DNA of 64,000 nt. It comes from Pukyongia salina (GTDB lineage Bacteria; Bacteroidota; Bacteroidia; Flavobacteriales; Flavobacteriaceae). Both the position numbers and the translations under genes were made by a program. This document shows, in pieces, positions 53,034 to 60,468 of this stretch (the stretch's first letter is position 1; the number at the start of each line of letters is the position of its first letter). The DNA lies in assembly GCF_002966125.1 (NCBI RefSeq), contig NZ_CP027062.1, positions 3,024,501 to 3,088,500 of the forward strand, given 5' to 3'. Under the pieces are notes generated by a model. The model saw only the letters and a list, made by a program, of their open reading frames with translations, had not been told where the DNA came from and ran no database searches.

Positions 53034-53402
53034 CTGGCTTTTTTCCTTTTCTATTATTCTACATTGTTCAAATTCCATTTCGGGATAAGCTTCATTTGCC
53101 CAATCACTTAACTTTCTTAAAACGGGCAAAAGTCCAATTGCTTTTTCAGTCAACGAGTATTCAACTCTTGGTGGAATTTCAGCAAAAGACTGTCTTAAAA
53201 GTAATCCATCATTTTCCAATTCTTTCAATTGATTAGTCAGCACCTTTTTTGAGATTGTTGGTATTAGAGTATTCAGCATTCCAAATCGCATAGAACCATT
53301 TGATAATAAATATAAAATAATCGGTTTCCATTTATTGCCAATTATGTTCATTGTATGAACAAGGGAACAAGCATTCGGGTTGTCTATATATTTTCTTGCC
53401 AT
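52992..53402 (-). CDS. HxlR family transcriptional regulator
   Basis: 136 residues of winged helix-turn-helix HxlR type: IGNKWKPIILYLLSNGSMRF, ISKKVLTNQLKELENDGLLL and YSLTEKAIGLLPVL. Cys12 in NPNACSLVH is at the position of the redox-sensing Cys in YodB/HypR-like members, so it may sense quinones or electrophiles (inference). Divergent from a four-gene oxidoreductase run across a 105-bp spacer containing a perfect palindrome, a likely operator. Its 3' end overlaps the repeat's right part. Confidence 0.9.
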   Translation of the reverse strand: MARKYIDNPNACSLVHTMNIIGNKWKPIILYLLSNGSMRFGMLNTLIPTISKKVLTNQLKELENDGLLLRQSFAEIPPRVEYSLTEKAIGLLPVLRKLSDWANEAYPEMEFEQCRIIEKEKSQRTTTYIKNSGLSA

Positions 53403-53459
53403 TAGTTACTTTTTGGTTACCACTATTTGTTCAAATGAAAGTATAATAGTTTCTTTTTT

Positions 53460-53475
53460 AAACTAATATTAGTTT
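53460..53475. promoter_or_regulatory. Palindromic operator candidate between HxlR and oxidoreductase genes
   Basis: AAACTAATATTAGTTT is a perfect 16-bp palindrome located between the divergent genes. The flanks repeat TAGTTTCTTT (53448 and 53470 region). This is the expected form of a binding site for a dimeric winged-helix regulator. Binding is inference from position. Confidence 0.6.
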
Positions 53476-53507
53476 CTTTGTGAAACAAATATAATCAAAA
53501 TTTTAAA

Positions 53508-54089
53508 ATGAAAAATATTTTTATAATCAACGGTCATCAGAAATATCCATTTTCTGAAGGAAAATTAAACGCAACTTTAACTGAAAAAGCGGAAAGCTAC
53601 TTTAAGAGCAATGGTTACAATATCAAGAAAACTACAATGGAAGACGATTATGATGTCAATGAAGAAATCGAAAAATTCAAATGGGCAGATGTGGTCTTTT
53701 TTCAAACACCATTGAACTGGATGGGTGTAAGTTGGTCGTTTAAAAAATACATTGATGAAGTATTTTCGATGGGTATGATGGGCGAAATGTCTGATGGTGA
53801 TGGCAGAAGTAAAGAAGCACCGAAGAAGAATTACGGATTAGGTGGAAAGTTAAATGGAAAGTATATGATGTCAGTAACCGCTAATGCACCAAAAGAAGCT
53901 TTCAATAATCCAGAGGAAACTTTTTTTAATGGTATGAGTGAAGATGACTTACTAAAACCTATGCATCTTAATTTTAAATGGTTTGGTTTTGAACCATTAC
54001 CAACTTTTGTGGCATATGATGTAATGAAAAACCCTGAAATAGAGAATGATTTTAATCGTTTTGAAAATCATTTAAAAGCAAACTTTTAA
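53508..54089 (+). CDS. NAD(P)H-dependent quinone/flavin oxidoreductase (MdaB-like)
   Basis: 193 residues with flavodoxin-like fold: IINGHQKYPFSEGKLNATL at the phosphate-binding loop, DVVFFQTPLNWMGVSWSFKK and MMSVTANAPKEAF. These enzymes reduce quinones in two-electron steps and protect from electrophiles. First gene of the four-gene plus-strand run opposite HxlR; the gap to the peroxiredoxin-like gene is 2 bp. Confidence 0.9.
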   Translation: MKNIFIINGHQKYPFSEGKLNATLTEKAESYFKSNGYNIKKTTMEDDYDVNEEIEKFKWADVVFFQTPLNWMGVSWSFKKYIDEVFSMGMMGEMSDGDGRSKEAPKKNYGLGGKLNGKYMMSVTANAPKEAFNNPEETFFNGMSEDDLLKPMHLNFKWFGFEPLPTFVAYDVMKNPEIENDFNRFENHLKANF

Positions 54090-54091
54090 TT

Positions 54092-54610
54092 ATGAATAGA
54101 CCAACACCAAAACACATAGCACCAGATTTACAGTTTCCATTATTGGATGGAAATCAATGGAATTTAGCAGACCAAAAACCAGACAACTTTACATTAGTTG
54201 TTTTTTACCGTGGGCTACATTGTCCTATTTGTAAAAAGTATTTACAACAGTTACAAGAATTGTTACTACAATTTCAGCAAAGAGGTGTTAATGTCGTAGC
54301 AGTAAGTATGGATACCGAAAAGAGAGCAAGACTTTCTCGTCAAAAGTGGGAATTACCTAATCTTACTTTGGGATATGAGTTATCAGAATCCACAGCAAGA
54401 GATTGGGCTTTGTATTTAAGTGCAGGTGTAAAAGATGGTGAACCAAGTGAGTTTAGTGAACCAGGATTATTTTTAATTGACAATAATAATCAAGTTTATT
54501 ATTCAGCTATAAACAGTAACCCTTGGGGAAGACCATATTTGCCGTCATTTGTAAAAGCAGTTGATTATATCGTTCAGTCAGGCTATCCTGCAAGAGGTGA
54601 AATGCTATAA
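54092..54610 (+). CDS. Peroxiredoxin-like (AhpC/TSA) protein
   Basis: 172 residues with a thioredoxin fold. The motif LHCPICKKYLQQL places Cys44 and Cys47 as a CPIC active site. This family (PRX-like 2 / AhpC-TSA) reduces peroxides or serves as a thiol oxidoreductase. ATG starts 2 bp after the quinone reductase stop, so an operon. Confidence 0.88.
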   Translation: MNRPTPKHIAPDLQFPLLDGNQWNLADQKPDNFTLVVFYRGLHCPICKKYLQQLQELLLQFQQRGVNVVAVSMDTEKRARLSRQKWELPNLTLGYELSESTARDWALYLSAGVKDGEPSEFSEPGLFLIDNNNQVYYSAINSNPWGRPYLPSFVKAVDYIVQSGYPARGEML

Positions 54611-54619
54611 ATCTGTCAT

Positions 54620-55045
54620 ATGGATATAAAGACAAAAGAAAGATTGATAAAATTGGCAGAAGAAGAAATCCCAATTCATAAACATTTTGGATTAAAAGTT
54701 GAAATTGTTGAAAAGGATTTCATCAAAGTACGAGTACCATTTAGAAAAGATTTAGTCGGTGATATTCGCACTAATCATTGGCACGGCGGAATTATTGCTA
54801 CAATTTTAGATTCTGTTGGTGGCGCCATAGGAATTGCCAATTTCAATTCGCCAGAAGATAAACTGTCAACAATAGACTTGAGAGTAGATTATTTGAGATT
54901 TGCAGATGGAAATGATTTAGTTTTTGAAGGAAAATTGGTCAGAATGGGAAATCGAATAATGGTGACCAAAATGAAAGCTTTACAGGAGAATATATTAATA
55001 GCTGAAGGTAAAGGAGTATATGATTTTATACGTGCTAAAAAATAG
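54620..55045 (+). CDS. PaaI-type thioesterase (hotdog fold)
   Basis: 141 residues. The hotdog signature is HWHGGIIATILDSVGGAIG (about 53-71), preceded by RVPFRKDLVGDI. Members hydrolyse acyl-CoA thioesters. Third gene of the plus-strand operon; 9 bp after the peroxiredoxin-like gene. Confidence 0.88.
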   Translation: MDIKTKERLIKLAEEEIPIHKHFGLKVEIVEKDFIKVRVPFRKDLVGDIRTNHWHGGIIATILDSVGGAIGIANFNSPEDKLSTIDLRVDYLRFADGNDLVFEGKLVRMGNRIMVTKMKALQENILIAEGKGVYDFIRAKK

Positions 55046-55051
55046 TTTCTA

Positions 55052-56185
55052 TTGAAGAAAACATTTAAATATTTAGTTCAGAATAGGCATGCCACATGGT
55101 TGGAGCTTTTTTTTGATTTGGTTTTTGTGTCCAGTATAGGTATTGTTACGCATCAACTTGCACATACGCATCATAATCATATAGATCCTAAACAAATTTG
55201 GATGTTTCCTCTTCAATTCCTATCTATTTGGTGGATTTGGACGCTGCACACCTTATTTGCTAATCGTTTTGACACAGATAGTAGGTACCATAGAATTTCA
55301 AGTTTGGCTATCATGTTTTTAATGATAACAATGACTGCCTTTTTAGGTAGTGATTTATTTGAAAACTATGGGTTGTTTATTGGCTTTTATGCAGTTATTC
55401 AAATAATTATTGCAGGCTTGTATATTAATTCTACTAAAGCACTTAATGAGTCAAAAGAGTATGCTAATAAATGCGGTATAATTATAATTATTGGAACAAT
55501 TATTATTGGTGCTTCATTTCTCTTCCCTGATCCTTACAGAGAAATTACTTTAGTTTTAGGAATCGTATTTGAAATGATAGCCTTTGTTATTGTAAGCAAA
55601 AACAAGATTGTGCCTCCAGTACATAAAGAGCATTTAGTTGAAAGAATTGGTCTTCTTTCCATTATACTTTTAGGTGAATCTATTATTAGTTTAACAACAG
55701 CCTTAAGAGATATTAATTGGGATGTATTGAGTGTCATTGCTGCCGTAACTGGATTTATTATGATAGGATTAATCTGGTGGATTTATTATGATAGCTTCCA
55801 TATAATGGAAAGATTAAAAGCAATGAAGAATGGTTTTGCGCTTATTTATTCTCACTTCTTTCTTGCTATGGGATTTGTGATATTAGCTATTGTCATCAGA
55901 CATGCTATTTTGAATGATTTAAACCAAAACGATTTTAGGGTACTGGCAATAGTGGGAATGTGTTTCTTTTATGTAGGAAAACAAACCATATATTTTAAAT
56001 TTTTACCACCTTTTAGAAAACCTATAGTTATCAATACACTTATTTGTGTTTTTATAACAGTGGGTTCAACGTTTCTTCCAAAAATTGAATATGCACTTAT
56101 AGGAGTAACAATTGGAATGTTATACTACACAATAGGGAATTTTAAGTTTACATTGACAAAGGACGTGTCGAGGTTTTTGGATTAA
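55052..56185 (+). CDS. Low temperature requirement A (LtrA) family membrane protein
   Basis: 377 residues with about ten membrane helices. The LtrA opening WLELFFDLVFVSSIG (about 16-30) and the repeated ERIGLLSIILLGESIISLT (about 197-215) identify the family; its molecular role is not settled. TTG start at 55052, six bases after the thioesterase stop. Last gene of the cassette, which ends with GCGTACAAC at 56213-56221. Confidence 0.88.
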   Translation: MKKTFKYLVQNRHATWLELFFDLVFVSSIGIVTHQLAHTHHNHIDPKQIWMFPLQFLSIWWIWTLHTLFANRFDTDSRYHRISSLAIMFLMITMTAFLGSDLFENYGLFIGFYAVIQIIIAGLYINSTKALNESKEYANKCGIIIIIGTIIIGASFLFPDPYREITLVLGIVFEMIAFVIVSKNKIVPPVHKEHLVERIGLLSIILLGESIISLTTALRDINWDVLSVIAAVTGFIMIGLIWWIYYDSFHIMERLKAMKNGFALIYSHFFLAMGFVILAIVIRHAILNDLNQNDFRVLAIVGMCFFYVGKQTIYFKFLPPFRKPIVINTLICVFITVGSTFLPKIEYALIGVTIGMLYYTIGNFKFTLTKDVSRFLD

Positions 56186-56212
56186 TAAAGATTTGAAACA
56201 GTCTTTCAGCTT

Positions 56213-56346
56213 GCGTACAACGGTCTCGGCTATGATTTCGTTGTGGAATCATCCGCAGGATTATTCCGCCGAAATCCAGCTATTTGATTAATACTTTTAT
56301 TTTGGTGTGGCACAAAACCACAATGAATTATAGCCATTGTTGGCAA
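56213..56346. repeat. attC-like repeat, type V (134 bp)
   Basis: GCGTACAACGGTCTCGGCTA, TGATTTCGTTGTGG, apical ATCCGCAGGATTATTC, then CACAAAACCACAATGAATTA and TAGCCATTGTTGGCAACA. GGCTAT ... TTGTGG pairs with CCACAA ... ATAGCC. Confidence 0.82.
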
Positions 56347-56352
56347 CAGTTT

Positions 56353-56688
56353 TTATTTTAATATCAGTTCTTCTTTCAAAGTAAAATGTTGAGCAGTTTT
56401 ATCATATCTCGATAGTACACGTTTTGCATTGTCAGGAATATAGGCTTGCTCATAGTCTTCTCCAGCGAATACTTTAACCGAATCCAATGAGTCAAATTGA
56501 AGCACAAGAAAAAACTCCATCTCATCATTCTTTTCCATAGTCGAAATACTGACTTTCTCTAATCCTTCAACACCTTTCCTTTTCACTTCAGGAAATACCT
56601 CATTTATAAGCATATTTTCATAAATCGGTGCGTTTTCTAATGAAGTCCATCCTTTCCAGGTTCTTATGATTTTATTCTTACTATTCAT
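56353..56688 (-). CDS. Antibiotic biosynthesis monooxygenase-like protein
   Basis: 111 residues with a dimeric alpha-beta barrel pattern: IIRTWKGWTSLENAPIYENM, FFLVLQFDSLDSVKVFAGED and KRVLSRYDKTAQHF. The resemblance to ABM-fold proteins (quinone or heme monooxygenase-like) is clear, the substrate is not. Bounded by the perfect inverted repeat GTTGGCAACA / TGTTGCCAAC (56339-56348 and 56700-56709): single-gene cassette. Confidence 0.82.
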   Translation of the reverse strand: MNSKNKIIRTWKGWTSLENAPIYENMLINEVFPEVKRKGVEGLEKVSISTMEKNDEMEFFLVLQFDSLDSVKVFAGEDYEQAYIPDNAKRVLSRYDKTAQHFTLKEELILK

Positions 56689-56701
56689 TTGGTTTTAATT
56701 G

Positions 56702-56943
56702 TTGCCAACGGTCCTGTATATAATGCGGCGCGGTGTGCGGCGAGATTCGGACGAACAAAATTTGCTGGTCCCTGAGCCTGTCGAAGGGGAGCAAATGTTG
56801 GCAGTCACGCCAACGGCGTGGCGTGCGAATCGGAAGCAATGGTGCGCCGGATGATATACTATTCAGTTATCCAAATTAGTATTTTTTGTGAGAAGTACGC
56901 GGCGTGGCAGATCTAGCGCTGCATTATATGCGTTGTTGTAGCG
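56702..56943. repeat. attC-like repeat, type III
   Basis: Left: GCCAACGGTCCTGTATATAA, TGCGGCGCGGTGTGCGGCGA. Apical hairpin CCCTGAGCCTGTCGAAGGG (56770-56788) inside TTTGCT/AGCAAA, then a second hairpin CACGCCAACGGCGTG. Right: GATCTAGCGCTGCATTATAT, GCGTTGTTGTAG. ATATAATGCGGCGC pairs with GCGCTGCATTATAT. Confidence 0.85.
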
Positions 56944-57277
56944 TCGTTTATTTAATTGGCTTATTGCTGAAACAGCCATCCTTCTTCATTTTATTAATCA
57001 ACTTTTGATATAAATTATATAAACGTTGATATTCATCGCGGTCAAACCAATGAACATAATAAGAATAATCCGCGCACCAATGCTCATCAGATTCTCTCAA
57101 TGCATGCCTTTCATAGTAATATAGTCTAGCAAGCCTAATTGTGATTTCTATCCGGATAATGACATCTGGTAATTCATTGATGCTTTTGCCGTTATAACCA
57201 AGTCGAGCCAATTCACCCTCGATTTGTTCTATTAATTTATCTATCATCCAATAAATGCGCTACAACGTTCCTGTATA
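56923..57277. repeat. Identical 355-bp cassette, copy 2
   Basis: Same sequence as 51661-52015 at an offset of 5262 bp. The flanking repeat to the left is type III here and type VI at copy 1; to the right it starts with a type III arm here and a type I arm at copy 1. Confidence 0.92.
56948..57247 (-). CDS. Small alpha-helical unknown protein (duplicated cassette gene, copy 2)
   Basis: Identical to the 99-residue protein at 51686-51985, including all codons seen by eye. Bounded by GTTGTAGCG and CGCTACAAC. Because the neighbouring genes and the flanking repeats differ, this copy arose by movement of the gene unit rather than by duplication of a longer segment. Confidence 0.78.
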   Translation of the reverse strand: MIDKLIEQIEGELARLGYNGKSINELPDVIIRIEITIRLARLYYYERHALRESDEHWCADYSYYVHWFDRDEYQRLYNLYQKLINKMKKDGCFSNKPIK

Positions 57278-57494
57278 TAATGCGGCGCGGTGTGCGGCGA
57301 GATTCAGGGTCACTCATCCCGACGAAAGTCGAGAGAAAGAAGCCCTGTAGTAGCCTGTGGCACTACAGGATATACGAATCAGAAGCCCGGCCGAGCCGCT
57401 AGGTTAATTTGTTTAGTTAAAGATATCAATTTTATAGATGCAAATCGCCAAACTACCTATAAACACAGCCATTTGAGTTATGCGATGTTGTAGC
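57259..57494. repeat. attC-like repeat, type III left arm with type I right arm
   Basis: Left: GCTACAACGTTCCTGTATAT, AATGCGGCGCGGTGTGCGGC. Apical hairpin CCTGTAGTAGCC ... CACTACAGG (57344-57369). Right: GAATCAGAAGCCCGGCCGAG, conserved block 57416-57435, CACAGCCATTTGAGTTATGC, GATGTTGTAGCC. Confidence 0.85.
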
Positions 57495-57501
57495 CAGTGC
57501 A

Positions 57502-58488
57502 TTAGTCCGATATTGTTTTTAAAAAATAAATCTTTATTGATTCTTCGAGATATTCAATCTTGAAATTATTTAATCCACTTTTTCTGAGTTCTTTTTTTAA
57601 CCTACGCTTACTAGTGGATATTTTTTTTTGAGAGGAATTAAATTGTATTCTTTTTGAATTTCTCCCTGGATTATATTTTAACACGATTAAACCAGCAATC
57701 AAATTATTATTTATGAGTAAATCTTCACCTTTCGCATTTAAAAAGCTATTCTTGAAAGGAACTAGGAATTTAGATTCTTTTACAAGTAATCCTTCGAAAT
57801 CTGAAATCAAATTGATATTCTCTTCCCGAAAAAGCGGATAATTGGAAAGATTGATGTGCTTGTTTCCACCAGATTTTACCTGATTCTCATTCAATGAGTA
57901 AATATTAGCCTTGTCGAATGTAAATGACACATCTGAATTTGTAATATGAATATTTCCTGTACAAACATCAGATGTCGTTTCTGTTATTCCGGCTTTACTT
58001 GAGAAATCAATCGAGTCTGAAATGAAATTAATTGAGGTAGTATTTCCTGATTGGTTTGGAATCGATAATATGCTGTTACTAATTTCAATACTTATCTGGT
58101 CAGTCTCTATCATTCCTCGATATTCATTTGATTCAATATTCAATACCAATCGAATTTCATAGTGGATATTAGGGTTTTCACAAGGAGTTAAATTTAGAGT
58201 ATAACTGTTCGATGGATTAATTAATTTTATCTGATTCGAGGAAAAGACAGTAAGCCGAAAGGTCTTTGTATCTGAAATTAACTTTCTAAAAAACAACCGA
58301 TCATATTCGGCTTTATCAATTTTCCAATTTGTAAAATGTGAGAATTTATTATAACCAATGAACGTGGTTAACGGGGGTGAATAGCGTTCGGATTTCTCAT
58401 AGTCATTGGTGCACTGACATTCCTGAGATTGCCCATCAAAAAATGGTAGGATTACAAAGATGATTACAATTGCAAATTGTTTTAGCAT
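57502..58488 (-). CDS. Secreted protein, unknown (cassette gene)
   Basis: 328 residues with an N-terminal hydrophobic signal (FAIVIIFVILPFFDGQSQ). The body is beta-rich and Asn/Ser-rich with no motif I can name; CQCTND near the mature N-terminus gives two close Cys. Bounded by the perfect inverted repeat GTTGTAGCCA / TGGCTACAAC (57487-57496 and 58489-58498), a single-gene cassette of about 1 kb. Confidence 0.65.
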   Translation of the reverse strand: MLKQFAIVIIFVILPFFDGQSQECQCTNDYEKSERYSPPLTTFIGYNKFSHFTNWKIDKAEYDRLFFRKLISDTKTFRLTVFSSNQIKLINPSNSYTLNLTPCENPNIHYEIRLVLNIESNEYRGMIETDQISIEISNSILSIPNQSGNTTSINFISDSIDFSSKAGITETTSDVCTGNIHITNSDVSFTFDKANIYSLNENQVKSGGNKHINLSNYPLFREENINLISDFEGLLVKESKFLVPFKNSFLNAKGEDLLINNNLIAGLIVLKYNPGRNSKRIQFNSSQKKISTSKRRLKKELRKSGLNNFKIEYLEESIKIYFLKTISD

Positions 58489-58490
58489 TG

Positions 58491-58724
58491 GCTACAACGT
58501 TCCTGTATAACGCTAGTGGCGGTTGGTGGCTGTGATTCGGAGGGATGCATTTTGCGGAGCAAAAGTGGGAAACCCGTAGTGCCGGAGGCTACTACTGGGT
58601 GTGCGAATCAGAAGCCAGGCAGAGCCGCTAGGTTAATTTGTTTAGTTAAAGATATCAATTTTATAGATGCAAATCGCCAAACCACGCATAAACACAGCCA
58701 TTTGAGTTATGCGCTGTTGGCAAT
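58491..58724. repeat. attC-like repeat, type I
   Basis: Left: GCTACAACGTTCCTGTATAA, GGCGGTTGGTGGCTGTGATT. Apical hairpins TTTTGCGGAGCAAAA (58550-58564) and GTAGTGCCGGAGGCTAC. Right: GAATCAGAAGCCAGGCAGAG, conserved block 58645-58664, CACAGCCATTTGAGTTATGC, GCTGTTGGC. Confidence 0.88.
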
Positions 58725-58744
58725 AGTTTTTATTAATTTAGTTA

Positions 58745-59113
58745 TCATTCCGTTCTTATAAGTCCGAATTTGTGTTTTCCATAACTGTTTGTTAAAGTTC
58801 CCATCAATGTGTCTTCGTTTTTGGATAGATTGTATTCAATCAGAATTTTGTCCTCTGTGTCAACTGTCTTTCCTATAGAGTCCCAAACATAGGTCCGATA
58901 AATAAATTCAATTTTTGATTCGGTCGCACTCCATTCAACGCTCTCATTATCTTCATCAATAAATTCAAGTTTATCTGAGTTAAACACCCAGAATATTTTT
59001 GGGTTGTCGGTTTCGTACCATTTGCCATTCAGTTTTTTTTCTGCAGAATTTTGTCCGCAAGAAAAGGTCAGAATGAAAGTCAGTAAAATAGATATGTTAA
59101 GGAGCTCTTTCAA
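58745..59113 (-). CDS. Small lipoprotein (lipocalin-like)
   Basis: About 122 residues from a TTG start at 59113, one base after the upstream stop, giving the lipoprotein signal KELLNISILLTFILTFSC with lipobox FSC. An ATG further upstream (59152) would overlap the preceding gene by 38 bp. The body shows a small beta-barrel pattern (LNGKWYETDNPKIFWVFNSD) similar to lipocalin-like domains. Second gene of a two-gene cassette with the 72-residue membrane protein. Confidence 0.62.
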   Translation of the reverse strand: MKELLNISILLTFILTFSCGQNSAEKKLNGKWYETDNPKIFWVFNSDKLEFIDEDNESVEWSATESKIEFIYRTYVWDSIGKTVDTEDKILIEYNLSKNEDTLMGTLTNSYGKHKFGLIRTE

Positions 59114-59114
59114 A

Positions 59115-59333
59115 TTATTTAGTGAGATAGAACATAATAACAAATCCTCCAATCCAAAAAATTATTCCGAGATAATACAGAATTATTGCAGTTGTCTTTT
59201 CCCTTTTTGTGATTCCTGGGATTTTATCAAAATAAACAAAGCCAGCAAATATTACAATGAACATTCCGCCGAGGAAAATTAGCAACTTATGGCTTAATTT
59301 TAGTCCTTTCTTTTTTGCCTTGGTTTCGGTCAT
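59115..59333 (-). CDS. Small two-helix membrane protein
   Basis: 72 residues with two membrane helices (about 16-33 and 46-68), charged N-terminus (TETKAKKKG). Not recognised. Directly upstream of the lipoprotein gene in the same cassette bounded by GTTGGCAATA / TATTGCCAAC (58716-58725 and 59343-59352). Confidence 0.65.
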   Translation of the reverse strand: MTETKAKKKGLKLSHKLLIFLGGMFIVIFAGFVYFDKIPGITKREKTTAIILYYLGIIFWIGGFVIMFYLTK

Positions 59334-59346
59334 TTTTTAATTATTG

Positions 59347-59577
59347 CCAACGTTCCTGTATAACGCTAGTGGCGGTTGGCGGCTGTGATTCGGCAGGAGT
59401 CATTTTGCGGAGCAAAAGTGGGAAACCCGTAGTGCCGGAGGCTACTACTGGGTGTGCGATTCAGAAGCCAGGCAAAGCCGCTAGGTTATTTTGTTTAGTT
59501 AAAGATATCAATTTTATAAATGTAAATCGTCTAGATAGCTGTAAACACAGCCATTTGAGTTATGCGTTGTTGTGTGT
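59347..59577. repeat. attC-like repeat, type I
   Basis: Left: GCCAACGTTCCTGTATAACG, GGCGGTTGGCGGCTGTGATT. Apical hairpins TTTTGCGGAGCAAAA (59403-59417) and GTAGTGCCGGAGGCTAC. Right: GATTCAGAAGCCAGGCAAAG, conserved block 59498-59517, CACAGCCATTTGAGTTATGC, GTTGTTGTGTG. Confidence 0.88.
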
Positions 59578-59590
59578 AGGCTTTTTTTAT

Positions 59591-60181
59591 TCAACTGTAC
59601 TTTTTCTTTTGTACAACACTTTTCGGTTCAAATGACGTTTGGTAATTTCCATTATTGTCAGGTGAGTGAATTTTGTAAGGTTCTCTGTCTCTATTTTGCT
59701 CTTTTCTAATTTTATGGAACAATTCCAATTCTCCATTTAGAAAAGTCAGTCCGTATTTTAGTAATTCAAAGTTAGCATTTTTCAAACTCAGTTCAATTCC
59801 GTTATCCTTTGGGAATTCATATTCCGATACTTTTAATTCTGGATTAATTTCTTTTTTTAATCTCCAAAGTGCAATAGAATTCCAATCGTATTCAAAGAAA
59901 TCTTCGCTATCTCCTTCTCCGAGAACTATGTTATAATAGTTTGGATAATCTCTTGGATGAGTATTACTTGATATTTTAAGATACTGTTTGTCCTTTCTGT
60001 AAATTATAGTTGAAGAGTGTTTTTTTATTTCAATTCGATGTTTATGGAATCCGAACTGTTCAAAAGTCGGAATTAAGATTTCCATAGCTTTTTCCGAGAA
60101 TAATTTTTGTTCAGGCGATGGCTTTTCGGTTCTTTCCGATTTACCTTTATTGTTACCTTTTAAAAAGTCAAATATTCCCAT
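59591..60181 (-). CDS. Unknown cytoplasmic protein (cassette gene)
   Basis: 196 residues. A GIFDFLKG opening (as in some small Bacteroidota proteins) is followed by a basic linker and a globular domain with NIVLGEGDSEDFFEYDWNSI. Not recognised. Bounded by the perfect inverted repeat GTTGTGTGTA / TACACACAAC (59569-59578 and 60210-60219), a single-gene cassette. Confidence 0.68.
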   Translation of the reverse strand: MGIFDFLKGNNKGKSERTEKPSPEQKLFSEKAMEILIPTFEQFGFHKHRIEIKKHSSTIIYRKDKQYLKISSNTHPRDYPNYYNIVLGEGDSEDFFEYDWNSIALWRLKKEINPELKVSEYEFPKDNGIELSLKNANFELLKYGLTFLNGELELFHKIRKEQNRDREPYKIHSPDNNGNYQTSFEPKSVVQKKKYS

Positions 60182-60210
60182 TTTCTTATTTCACGAATTT
60201 TTTGCAGCTT

Positions 60211-60433
60211 ACACACAACGGTATTGTATAACGCCCTGTGGCGGGCCTGAGCGGCTGAATCGGAATGAAAACCTAGCCGAAGGCTAGGGTGGAAGCATCT
60301 CGAAGAGATGCGTGCGATTCAGCATGTTGTTGGCGCCGCTTCGACGTATTTTTCGGTGTATCTAAGATAGACTTTTTTGTAAGAAACCAAATCTTCTTAA
60401 CCATTTAGCCATGGGCGATATACGTTGTTGTGC
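60211..60433. repeat. attC-like repeat, type VII
   Basis: Left: ACACAACGGTATTGTATAAC, GGCGGGCCTGAGCGGCTGAA. Apical hairpins CCTAGCCGAAGGCTAGG (60272-60288) and CATCTCGAAGAGATG (60296-60310). Middle: CATGTTGTTGGCGCCGCTTC. Right: ATATACGTTGTTGTGC. The internal GTTGTTGGC may mark a fused second repeat. Confidence 0.78.
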
Positions 60434-60449
60434 TTTCGTTATTTTTCTA

Positions 60450-60463
60450 AAGAATTTTATCAT
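60450..60463 (-). pseudogene. Vestigial DUF6090 start
   Basis: In gene sense this is ATG ATA AAA TTC TTT AGA, continuing AAA ATA, i.e. M-I-K-F-F-R-K-I, the invariant start of DUF6090 proteins. It then runs into a repeat arm (GCACAACAACG) two codons later. It lies just past the stop of copy G. Confidence 0.55.
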
Positions 60464-60468
60464 AAAAT

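Noticed and set aside
47170-59635. Recurrent plus-strand frames with GKPVVPEATTGC and VKDINFIDANRQTT (near 47170, 57290, 58516, 59315)
   Set aside because: They are translations of the type I repeat itself and recur only because the repeat recurs.
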